A DNA stretch of 10,882 bases from an uncultured Bacteroidales bacterium (GTDB lineage Bacteria; Bacteroidota; Bacteroidia; Bacteroidales; UBA932): assembly GCA_905235615.1 (NCBI GenBank), contig CAJOMB010000041.1:696-11577 (forward strand), read 5' to 3'. A program made the position numbers and the translations under genes. Of the stretch, positions 1 through 7,122 are shown piece by piece; the stretch's first letter is position 1, and each line of letters begins with the position of its first letter. The notes below the pieces were generated by a model. It made no database searches and had not been told where the DNA came from. It was given only the letters and a program-made list of their open reading frames with translations.

Positions 1-41
1 GACAGGAACAACGGCTTGCACATCTGCGTAAGATTGTGTAA
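1..41 (+). CDS. C-terminal tail of an unidentified protein (partial)
   Basis: The first 41 bases can be read in frame 3 as the residues QEQRLAHLRKIV followed by a TAA stop at 39-41. This is the frame whose composition looks most like a real charged, helical protein end. Frame 1 gives a cysteine-rich, less likely tail that ends in TGA at 55-57, overlapping the next start codon. Too little is present to name a product. The next gene begins 12 bases downstream, so the two may be cotranscribed, although a promoter-like sequence also lies across this end. Confidence 0.4.
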   Translation, partial: QEQRLAHLRKIV

Positions 42-46
42 TTTTG
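15..46 (+). promoter_or_regulatory. Candidate Bacteroidota promoter for the lipoprotein gene
   Basis: TAATTTTG at 39-46 matches the Bacteroidota -7 consensus TAnnTTTG exactly. CTTG at 15-18, 20 bases upstream, is one mismatch from the -33 TTTG. Transcription would start around 49-53, leaving almost no leader before the ATG at 54. The element overlaps the end of the upstream reading frame, so readthrough from that gene is an alternative. Confidence 0.4.
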
Positions 47-53
47 TAGGATT

Positions 54-1145
54 ATGAGAAAAGCAACGATTGTCATAGCCGCCCTGTGCGCCGTGCTGTC
101 CTGCAAACAGGCGCCCAAGGCACCCAGGCCCACCATTGCGCTGGTGCACAGCATCGTGGAGGACACCACCGGCATCCGCGGGATCGTGGAAAAGAAAAGA
201 GGGGCCGACGGGGCCATCGCCCTCATCGGAGACCCTGCGGACGTAGCCGTCCTGAGCAGCCTTTTCCTTAGCCGCGACCAGGCGGACAACGTGGACGGCA
301 GGCAGAAGCGCGATTCCCTGCCGGACTTTGCCGGAGAAACCATCCAGGCCATCCTGGATGCCTTCAACGCCCCCTACAGCCACTTCTTGGGAGAAGGCTG
401 CTCCACCGACAGCCTCCGGGAGGTAGCCGTCGCCAACGCCCTCTCCGCCTGGGACACCACCAGTTTCCGGGCCTCCACGGGCGGAAGGGCCCGGCTCCGC
501 AAAGCATCGGCCAAAATCCTGATTTACACCTCTTCCCTGCAGAAAGAGTACGGCCTTTTTGACGTGGACACCCTGCTGCAGCTCACCGGCGGGCAGTGCG
601 CCATCCTCAACCCCGTGGACATCCTTCTTCAGAAGCTAAGGGCCGACGGCGCCCGCAACATCGCCGTCTGGGCACCCCAGGCCGTGAAAGAAGCGCGGAT
701 ATGGGAAAAGGCCTTCGGACAGCGGTCCGATGCCACCCTGAGCGTACACACCCCGGCGCAGGCCGTGGATATCCGCAACCGTTTCCGTGATGTGCTGCGC
801 CAGTACCAGGTGACCGGCCTGCCCTTAGACGCCCTCATCCTGGACGGCTACAATATGGACGAGAACCTCATCCGCGCGGAGCTCCGGCTCATCCGCCTGA
901 GCGGAACGGAAGAAGACCAGGCCTTCAACGAGATGCTCACCAAGGACTTCCGCATCTACAATCCCGCGGACGCCCTGATAGACGGAACTTACGAGATTCT
1001 CCGGAAAGAGAACTTATTCACCCACCAGATTGCCTGGCCCCAGGTAAAATACTATGAAACGCAGGAGAACGAAGCCGGAGAAGTGGTACTGGTAGAAGTG
1101 GGAAGCAACTATGTGAAAAAGACGTATGTTCCAGAGCTCCATTAG
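54..1145 (+). CDS. Putative lipoprotein of unknown family
   Basis: This 363-residue protein starts with a lipoprotein signal peptide: basic residues (MRK), a hydrophobic stretch from about residue 4 to 15, and a lipobox VLSC with the lipidated cysteine at position 17. It is therefore expected to be membrane-anchored and to face the periplasm or the outer membrane. The mature part is soluble, with no further membrane segments. It contains short hydrophobic strands followed by helices (about 154-159, 202-206 and 257-265), a pattern compatible with alpha/beta folds such as periplasmic binding proteins. I do not recognise the family and assign no substrate. The end of the gene overlaps the exonuclease gene by 20 bases, which supports cotranscription with it and the rRNA methyltransferase gene. 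The start is chosen because it gives a complete signal peptide. Confidence 0.8.
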   Translation: MRKATIVIAALCAVLSCKQAPKAPRPTIALVHSIVEDTTGIRGIVEKKRGADGAIALIGDPADVAVLSSLFLSRDQADNVDGRQKRDSLPDFAGETIQAILDAFNAPYSHFLGEGCSTDSLREVAVANALSAWDTTSFRASTGGRARLRKASAKILIYTSSLQKEYGLFDVDTLLQLTGGQCAILNPVDILLQKLRADGARNIAVWAPQAVKEARIWEKAFGQRSDATLSVHTPAQAVDIRNRFRDVLRQYQVTGLPLDALILDGYNMDENLIRAELRLIRLSGTEEDQAFNEMLTKDFRIYNPADALIDGTYEILRKENLFTHQIAWPQVKYYETQENEAGEVVLVEVGSNYVKKTYVPELH

Positions 1146-1734
1146 TCCGGAAGAAATAGCCGTCCTCGAGATGGCCTCCTTCCCCGGAGAGATTGTGGTG
1201 GTGAACGCAGAGGATGAGACCTTTGCGTCCGCCGTCCGCTACCTGAAGCGCCAGAAAGTGCTGGGCTTCGACACGGAAACCCGGCCTACCTTCTCACCGG
1301 ACCAGCACAGCACCGGAACCGCCCTGCTGCAGCTTTCCGGCAGCGGGAAGGCCTATCTCTTCCGCCTTAAGAAATGCGGCCTTCCCCGCGCTCTGGCTGC
1401 CATCCTGGCCAATCCGAACATCATCAAAGTGGGAGCCGCCACCCTGGACGACGTCCGCGGCCTGCAGAAAATCACCCGCTTCAGTCCCAAAAACTTCGTG
1501 GACCTTCAGGGCATCGTGGCCGACTGGGGCATCCGGGACAAGTCCGTCAAGAAAATGACCGCCATCATCCTGGGCGTGAAAATCTCCAAAGCCCAGCAGC
1601 TGAGCAACTGGGAAGCCTCCGAACTCTCCGACTCCCAGCAGCGCTATGCCGCCACGGACGCCTGGGTGTGCCGGGAAATGTATATCAAACTCCAAAACTC
1701 CCCCAAGAACCCCCTGACGCAGCAGAATGGATAA
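1126..1734 (+). CDS. 3'-5' exonuclease, DEDDy family (WRN exonuclease-like)
   Basis: This 202-residue protein is a stand-alone DnaQ-like 3'-5' exonuclease domain of the WRN/RNase D type. Such enzymes remove nucleotides from DNA or RNA 3' ends using two metal ions. The Exo I motif is F-D49-T-E51, in LGFDTETRP. Exo II is the region KVGAATLDD with D108/D109, and a further aspartate follows at D126. Exo III is Y174-A-A-T-D178, which gives the DEDDy pattern. No HRDC or helicase domain is attached, as is usual for the short bacterial members. The start codon lies inside the lipoprotein gene (20-base overlap) and the 3' end overlaps the rRNA methyltransferase start by 8 bases, so translational coupling is likely. 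The physiological substrate of these bacterial single-domain proteins is not settled. Confidence 0.9.
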   Translation: MFQSSISPEEIAVLEMASFPGEIVVVNAEDETFASAVRYLKRQKVLGFDTETRPTFSPDQHSTGTALLQLSGSGKAYLFRLKKCGLPRALAAILANPNIIKVGAATLDDVRGLQKITRFSPKNFVDLQGIVADWGIRDKSVKKMTAIILGVKISKAQQLSNWEASELSDSQQRYAATDAWVCREMYIKLQNSPKNPLTQQNG

Positions 1735-2920
1735 GATTATCTTGAAACACGGACGGGAGGAATCCCTCCTGCGCTATCATCCCTGGGTGTTTTCCGGCGC
1801 CGTGGCCCAGATTGTGGGCCATCCGGCCGAGGGAGACCTCGTGAGCGTCTGCTCCGCCGACGGGCAGCTCCTCTGCTGCGGCCATTACCAGATAGGGTCC
1901 ATCGCCGTGCGCGTACTCAGCTTTGACGAAGACCCCACCCAGGCCGACTACTGGCTCCGCATGCTCACCCGTGCCTACAAACTGCGCGAGGCCTGCGGGC
2001 TGGCCACATCGGCCACCACCACCTGTTACCGGCTGGTGCATGGAGAGGGAGACGGGCTTCCCGGCCTTATCATAGACTATTACGACGGCGTATGCGTGCT
2101 CCAGGCCCATTCCGTGGGCATGTTCCGCGCCAAGGCCGCCATCTCGGAGGCCCTCCGGGAACTCTACGGAGAGCGCCTGAAGGCCGTTTACGACAAGAGC
2201 TCCGGCACCGCCCCCTTCAAGGCCGGCCTGGAACTGGTGGACGGCTATCTGTACAAGGCTCCCGGCTTCGAGGCCGATGAGCTCACCGTGCTGGAAAACG
2301 GGAAGCGCTTCCTGGTGAACTGGTGCGAGGGGCAGAAAACCGGCTTCTTCCTGGACCAGCGGGAGAACCGTGCCCGCGTGGGCGCCTTGGCAGCGGGCCG
2401 CAAGGTCCTGAACCTCTTCTGCTACACCGGCGGTTTCTCCATCTACGCACTCGCGGGCGGCGCCCTCCATGTGGACTCCGTGGACAGCTCCCAGCGGGCC
2501 ATGGACATGGTGGACCGCAACGTGGCCCTGAACGGTTTCGGGGCTGCTCAACACACTTCCTACTGCACGGACGCCATTGACTTCGTGAAGAACGTCCCGG
2601 ACGGAGCCTACGACCTCATGATTGTGGACCCGCCGGCCTTCGCCAAGCACCGCGGCGCCCTCAAGAACGCCCTCAGGGCCTATCAGCGCCTGAATGCCGC
2701 CGCCATCGCCAAGGTGGCGCCGGGCGGTTTTGTATTCACCTTCAGCTGTTCGCAGGTGGTAGACAAGGAGGCGTTTGCCCTGGCCGTCTTCTCCGCCGCC
2801 GCCCAGACCGGACGAAGCGTACGCATCCTGGACCGCCTGAACCAGCCGGCGGACCATTCCGTGAATATTTACCACCCGGAAGGGGAATACCTGAAGGGCC
2901 TGCTACTCTACGTCGAGTAA
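1727..2920 (+). CDS. rlmI: Class I SAM-dependent rRNA methyltransferase, RlmI-like (23S rRNA m5C)
   Basis: This 397-residue protein has the RlmI/RlmK-type layout. An N-terminal PUA-like RNA-binding domain (about 1-75, beginning KHGREESLLRYHPWVFSGA) is followed by a linking beta domain and a C-terminal Rossmann methyltransferase. QKTGFFLDQR lies at 203-212, the SAM-binding motif I NLFCYTGGFS at 229-238 and the motif IV DPPAF at 301-305. C341 in FSCSQ is in the position of the catalytic cysteine of m5C methyltransferases. E. coli RlmI methylates C1962 of 23S rRNA, and the length matches that family (about 396 residues). Assignment to the same target is by family resemblance. The gene overlaps the exonuclease gene by 8 bases, and its last 18 bases overlap the convergent S4-domain gene. 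Confidence 0.9.
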   Translation: MDKIILKHGREESLLRYHPWVFSGAVAQIVGHPAEGDLVSVCSADGQLLCCGHYQIGSIAVRVLSFDEDPTQADYWLRMLTRAYKLREACGLATSATTTCYRLVHGEGDGLPGLIIDYYDGVCVLQAHSVGMFRAKAAISEALRELYGERLKAVYDKSSGTAPFKAGLELVDGYLYKAPGFEADELTVLENGKRFLVNWCEGQKTGFFLDQRENRARVGALAAGRKVLNLFCYTGGFSIYALAGGALHVDSVDSSQRAMDMVDRNVALNGFGAAQHTSYCTDAIDFVKNVPDGAYDLMIVDPPAFAKHRGALKNALRAYQRLNAAAIAKVAPGGFVFTFSCSQVVDKEAFALAVFSAAAQTGRSVRILDRLNQPADHSVNIYHPEGEYLKGLLLYVE

Positions 2921-3289
2921 ATCCCACATCTGCTCCATGGCGCGGCGCTCCTTCTTGGTGGGCCGCCCGGCACCCCGGTCCCGCGTGACGAAAAACGTCT
3001 CTACGGGTGCGTGAAGTTTGTCCATCTCCTCCTGGGGCGTAAGGTTCTCCACATAATCCGGCACCAGTTTGGCGCCCAGACGATGGTCTGTGAGCTGCAG
3101 CACCTTATAAGTATAAGTGGCCACGCCCTTGCGGACCGTGATGACCTCGCCGGGCGCCACGGCGCGGGAGGGTTTGGCATTCACCGTGCCCACCTTCACT
3201 TTGCCGCCCTTGCAGGCGTCCGTGGCGTCCGTGCGCGTCTTGAAGGCCCGGATGGCCCAGAGGTATTTGTCAATGCGGATTTCTTCCAT
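2903..3289 (-). CDS. S4-domain RNA-binding protein, Hsp15-like
   Basis: This 128-residue protein has an S4 RNA-binding domain at about residues 4-62: RIDKYLWAIRAFKTRT, then CKGGKVKVGTVNAKPSRAV and a PGEVITVRKG strand. A basic tail contains RDRGAGRPTKKERRAMEQ (residues 103-120). This is the Hsp15/HslR organisation. In E. coli, Hsp15 binds stalled 50S subunits carrying a nascent chain and helps recycle them; the same role here is inferred from the family. The gene is last in the reverse-strand cluster, 31 bases after the isomerase-like gene, and the gap holds a dispersed repeat. Its TAG stop lies inside the convergent rlmI-like gene (18-base antisense overlap), leaving no room for a conventional terminator between the two. 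Confidence 0.88.
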   Translation of the reverse strand: MEEIRIDKYLWAIRAFKTRTDATDACKGGKVKVGTVNAKPSRAVAPGEVITVRKGVATYTYKVLQLTDHRLGAKLVPDYVENLTPQEEMDKLHAPVETFFVTRDRGAGRPTKKERRAMEQMWDLLDVE

Positions 3290-3303
3290 GATATGCTTGA
3301 TTA

Positions 3304-3331
3304 GAGATCCTTCGCTTCGCTCAGGATGACA
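3304..3331. repeat. Dispersed palindromic repeat (28 bp)
   Basis: The core TCCTTCGCTTCGCTCAGGA lies within 3304-3331. It is an imperfect inverted repeat with ATCCT and AGGAT arms. I recognise this sequence type as one scattered through many Bacteroidota genomes, where its translation appears as PERSEG-like peptides. Only one copy occurs in this window. It fills most of the gap between the S4-domain gene and the isomerase-like gene, and it supplies the last two serine codons and the TGA stop (3321-3323) of the latter. Confidence 0.6.
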
Positions 3332-4268
3332 AAGGGTTGCTCAGGGTGAGAGGGTCGTCGGTGGGACGGGGATCCAGGCGGACTTCCAGCACCTGAGCCT
3401 CGCCGCCCACGGGGGCCAGGACGAATTCGGAGAGTTCTGCGGGCACCAGGACCAGCTCGCCGGCCTTGAGGGAGAACTTCTCCCCCGCCGCATCAATGCA
3501 GGCCTCGCCGGACAGGCCCACATACAGCAGGAAGGTCTCCTCCAAGCCTGCATGGCTCTGCAGGGGTTCCTTCAACTTGATGCGGCCCACCGTGAACTGA
3601 TCGGCCGATGCCAGGATATCCTTCGAAAGCGGACGGACCTGCACAAAGCGGTCGAAGTTGATGAGGTCGAAGGCTTCCTCCAAGTGGAGTTCCCGCTCGC
3701 GGGAGCCCCAGTCGTGCAGGCGGAACCACAGCTCCGAACATTCCGCCACCTCCAGGAGCGTCACGTCCTGGGCGGCATGCACCTCTCCAGGCTGGATGAG
3801 GTAGGACTCCCCTGCCTTGGGCTTCACCGCATGCAGAAGTTCCTCCACGCTGTCACTTTCGCAGGCTTGGAAGAACTCATCGGCCCCGACCGGACGCTTG
3901 AAGCCCAGGAAGAGCCTGGCTTCGGGCCCCGCGGCATCCACATACCAGAGGGCGGTTTTGCCAAAGGCGTCGTAGCGCTGCTCGGCCGTTTCGTCGTCCG
4001 GATTGATGTGCAGCGAGGTGCGGCCCTTCACCTTCAGGCGCTTCACCAGCACCGGGAACTGCGTCCCGTACCACTCGAAGGCCGTTTCTCCCACCACCCT
4101 TTCCAGATAGGTCTGCATGATGTCGCTGAGGGTGTTGCCCTTGAGCCAGCCCTCGATGGCCATGGAATCCACGAAGCCCAGATCGGCCAAAAGATATTCC
4201 ACCTCGCCCCAGGGCATGGCCTGGGTGTCCGGCAAAAACTTCAAAGGAGACAGTTTCTTGTTGTCCAT
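3321..4268 (-). CDS. Type I mannose-6-phosphate isomerase homologue, divergent metal site
   Basis: This 315-residue cupin protein is related to type I phosphomannose isomerases, which interconvert mannose-6-phosphate and fructose-6-phosphate using zinc. The family framework is clear: PWG near residue 19, FPVLVK at 71-76, NPDDETAEQRYDAFGK at 89-104, WYV at 108-110, IQPGEVHAA at 158-166 and SELWFRLHDWG at 178-188. Length fits the short bacterial form (about 300-320). The usual QVHPDD reads H87-I-N89-PDD here and the usual GKTE-WY reads GKTA106LWY. Three of the four expected metal ligands (Gln, His, Glu) are thus changed and only H164 remains, so activity is uncertain. I take the ATG at 4268 because it overlaps the upstream nuclease stop as TAATG; an ATG four codons earlier (4280) is possible. 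The stop codon comes from a dispersed repeat. Confidence 0.78.
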   Translation of the reverse strand: MDNKKLSPLKFLPDTQAMPWGEVEYLLADLGFVDSMAIEGWLKGNTLSDIMQTYLERVVGETAFEWYGTQFPVLVKRLKVKGRTSLHINPDDETAEQRYDAFGKTALWYVDAAGPEARLFLGFKRPVGADEFFQACESDSVEELLHAVKPKAGESYLIQPGEVHAAQDVTLLEVAECSELWFRLHDWGSRERELHLEEAFDLINFDRFVQVRPLSKDILASADQFTVGRIKLKEPLQSHAGLEETFLLYVGLSGEACIDAAGEKFSLKAGELVLVPAELSEFVLAPVGGEAQVLEVRLDPRPTDDPLTLSNPLSS

Positions 4269-7102
4269 TATCGTCCACAAATATTCTTGAAGTCACAAAA
4301 TTCGCAGGTTTTGGAGTTCTCCGTGCGGCGGAAAGGCACTTCCGGGTTCACCAACTCCTGCAGGAGATTCCGCACCCCTTCCAGGGCCAGAGCGGAGAAT
4401 TTGTCGCACACCGGCGCATCCGGCAAAGGCTCCGAGAAAAGCCGCGCCGTGCTGTAAACGGAGTTCACAAGACGGGAGCCGGCCGGGGCCAGCGGGGCCG
4501 CCATGTAGTCGTAGAGGAAGAGCTGGAGGGCAATCTTGGGCCGGGACACGGCGTCCGGGTCAAAGAGCTTCTCCACCACCTTCTGAGCATTGTCGTCATC
4601 AATAAGGAGTTCCTCCTCACTCACCCGCCCCGTCTTGTAATCCACGATGCGCACCTCGCCGGGCTTGTAGCTGTCCATGCGGTCCACAAAGCCCTTGAAC
4701 TGAAAGCCGTCTATCTCTCCCTTCACCCGCTGCTCCAGGCCGATGATGGTAAACGCCTCCGAACCGGCCTCTTCCAAAAGGGCCAGGTCCCGGGCCAGCG
4801 TCTCCTCCACATAGCCCTGCAGGATGTTCTCCAAAACCAGGTTGCGTCCCGTCACCTCGAAGGAATGCATCTGCGAGAGAATTTCCTCGCGGATGAGCTT
4901 CCGGATGAGGGCCGAGTCCTTCTTCATGGCGGTGATATCGGCCTTGGAAAGCCGCCTGCGGTCTTTATAGAGGCGCTGCATCACATGATGGAAGACATTC
5001 CCCAACATGCCGGCGTCCAAGGATTCGGACACCTCGCCGGGAGCCTGGAGGCCTTCCACAAAGCCGTAGAAGAACTTGACCGGGCAGGAAAGATAGCTCT
5101 GCAGGGCCGATGCCGACAGTTCCCGCGAGCGGATGGCCGCCACATGCTCCGCCGTCTTTGGGATGCGCTCCGCCTCCGGCACGGGATGGATGGCCGATGC
5201 GGCATTGATGCGCTTGAGGGGCCACTGGAAATGATATTCCAGCTGCTTGATATAACGGCTTTCCTCCCCGTTCCGAAGGCCCTCCGTACGGTTGTCATAG
5301 ACCAGCCAGACCTTCTGCGGACGCTGGATCATCCGGTAGAAATAATAAGCCCACACGGCATCCTGGTACTCATAGGTGGGCAGGCCGAAGCCCCTGCGAA
5401 GCTCCGGAGGGATGAAGGAGGCGCTTACGCTCCTGCGCGGGAACATGCCCTCGTTGGCGCTCAGGACAATCAGATTCCGGAAATCCAGCGCACGGGTTTC
5501 CAACGGTCCCATCACCTGCAGGCCCTTCAGCGGCTCCCCGCGGAAAGGCACGGAAATGCCTTGGAGCAGCCGCTCCAACAGGCGGATATGCGTGGCAGGA
5601 AGGACTTCCAAATCCATTTCCTGCAAGATGTTCAGCTGCTTGTGGCAGCGTGCCACAAAGTCCAGTTCCAGATAATCCTCCCTTCCCGACAGGGCCCATC
5701 CGATATGCGAGAGCAAGTCGGAGAAATAGACCTCCACCGCATGGTTCTGAGCCACGTTCACCTCGGAGGGCGATTCCACCACGGGATTGAACAGGAGGGT
5801 CATCAGCGGCCCGGCCTGAAGGTCCTGGAGCGGGATATAGTATTTGGCATCGGCCTTGATTCGGGAGACGGCGGCCTTCTCCTCTTCCGAGAAAAGGGGC
5901 TTCAGGAGGCCGGAGGAAAGGACTTCGCGCACCTCGCGGTGATAGAAGAACCACCCGGCGGAGGTATGGCGGAGGCGGAGCTGCATCTGGCCCAGGTTGG
6001 TGAGAAGGGCAAAAACGGCGCTGCCCGTCATGGGATAGCCCATGGTCACGTTCACGTTGTCGTAGCTTTCCGGGATGGAGTTCAGCAGCGGCAACAGCAG
6101 GCCTTCGTCGGGCAGGACGAAGGCGGTTTCCACGGGGTCTCCCCCTGCCTGTTTCAGAATCCAGGGTGCCAGCTTGGCCTGCCCCACACCGGAGGGAACG
6201 CTCACCACCGTCACTTCGGGGCGGCCCGTACCGCCTTCCACCGGGAAAGCCTGCGGGAAATCCACGATGTTCCGGCGCATGAAGAAAGAAGCCTTGTTGG
6301 CCTTGTCCTGAATCTGCGGGGACACATAGTCCCAGGAGAACTCCGCTGCGCGGGCGTCCCGCATGCGGGAGAGCACCAGGCGCTCACATTCGTTCAGGGC
6401 ATTGAGCCCTACGAAGACATAACCCTCCACTTGAGGAAAGGCCGCGGAGAGGATATCGGCCACGGACTCCCCTTCTTTCAGACGGGAAGCCAGGGCACGG
6501 TACACCTTTCCCTCGTAGGACATGCCATCGGCCTCCAACTTCTTGTTAAACGACTCATACAGAGGGAAAAGGAGGTTCCAGAGCCGGAGGAAACGGGCTT
6601 TGACATCATCGGCCTCGGGATTGAGTTTCCACTTGCCCGAAGCATCCCGGAAATGGGAGAGGAAATGGCCGATGGCCTCCTTCTGGTTCTCGCTCAGGTA
6701 CTCGAACTGGTCCTGGATGGCCTTGAAGTCCCCCACGTTCTGCATGAGGGCGCGGGCGTCCACCAGGTATTTGTCGATGTCGTCGAAATCCGCCAGAAGC
6801 ACCTCTCCCCAGAAGAGGAACTCGTCCAAGGGTTCGGCCTTGTCGTTCAGCGCCTTGTAGCAGTCGTAGAGGGCCACGAGAAGACGAAGGCGGTCCGTGG
6901 TGCGGGCATCGGCCAGTTTATAAAAGAAATCGTTGATGGTATAGAGCGGCGGTACCAGGATGGGAGAACTGCCCTGCAGAGCCTCGCCCAGGTATTTTTT
7001 GAAGAATACCAGGGAGCGCCGGTTGGAGAAGATGAAGCAGCGCTTCTGAATGTCGGGGGCCGCTATATAGTGCCGGGCCACCTGCTGGAGAAAAGGCGTC
7101 AT
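4268..7102 (-). CDS. AddB-like PD-(D/E)XK nuclease with iron-sulfur cysteines
   Basis: This 944-residue protein resembles the AddB/RexB subunits of double-strand-break resection nucleases. The C-terminal nuclease domain begins around residue 660 with ELSASALQSYLSCPVKFF. The core motifs are GFVD807RMD and VD821YK823TG, the catalytic aspartate and D-x-K of the RecB-type PD-(D/E)XK fold. C673 together with C933, C936 and C942 (CEFC, then IC near the C-terminus) matches the four-cysteine 4Fe-4S staple of AddB. The N-terminal two thirds look like a degenerate UvrD-type helicase: a strand-like CFIFSNRRSL occurs near the start, but I see no Walker A. AddB normally works with an AddA helicase-nuclease, whose gene is absent from this window. 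The stop overlaps the isomerase-like start (TAATG) and the start lies 20 bases after the dehydratase gene. Confidence 0.87.
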   Translation of the reverse strand: MTPFLQQVARHYIAAPDIQKRCFIFSNRRSLVFFKKYLGEALQGSSPILVPPLYTINDFFYKLADARTTDRLRLLVALYDCYKALNDKAEPLDEFLFWGEVLLADFDDIDKYLVDARALMQNVGDFKAIQDQFEYLSENQKEAIGHFLSHFRDASGKWKLNPEADDVKARFLRLWNLLFPLYESFNKKLEADGMSYEGKVYRALASRLKEGESVADILSAAFPQVEGYVFVGLNALNECERLVLSRMRDARAAEFSWDYVSPQIQDKANKASFFMRRNIVDFPQAFPVEGGTGRPEVTVVSVPSGVGQAKLAPWILKQAGGDPVETAFVLPDEGLLLPLLNSIPESYDNVNVTMGYPMTGSAVFALLTNLGQMQLRLRHTSAGWFFYHREVREVLSSGLLKPLFSEEEKAAVSRIKADAKYYIPLQDLQAGPLMTLLFNPVVESPSEVNVAQNHAVEVYFSDLLSHIGWALSGREDYLELDFVARCHKQLNILQEMDLEVLPATHIRLLERLLQGISVPFRGEPLKGLQVMGPLETRALDFRNLIVLSANEGMFPRRSVSASFIPPELRRGFGLPTYEYQDAVWAYYFYRMIQRPQKVWLVYDNRTEGLRNGEESRYIKQLEYHFQWPLKRINAASAIHPVPEAERIPKTAEHVAAIRSRELSASALQSYLSCPVKFFYGFVEGLQAPGEVSESLDAGMLGNVFHHVMQRLYKDRRRLSKADITAMKKDSALIRKLIREEILSQMHSFEVTGRNLVLENILQGYVEETLARDLALLEEAGSEAFTIIGLEQRVKGEIDGFQFKGFVDRMDSYKPGEVRIVDYKTGRVSEEELLIDDDNAQKVVEKLFDPDAVSRPKIALQLFLYDYMAAPLAPAGSRLVNSVYSTARLFSEPLPDAPVCDKFSALALEGVRNLLQELVNPEVPFRRTENSKTCEFCDFKNICGR

Positions 7103-7122
7103 TTGACAGACTCAAAGGGACT

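Noticed and set aside
1685..2875. A 396-codon open frame on the reverse strand opposite the rlmI-like gene
   Set aside because: Low-information composition (V, G, H, A, E) and no domain; the forward frame has all methyltransferase motifs.
3552..4457. A 301-codon forward open frame opposite the isomerase-like gene
   Set aside because: It spans the junction of two well-supported reverse genes and has no recognisable motif.
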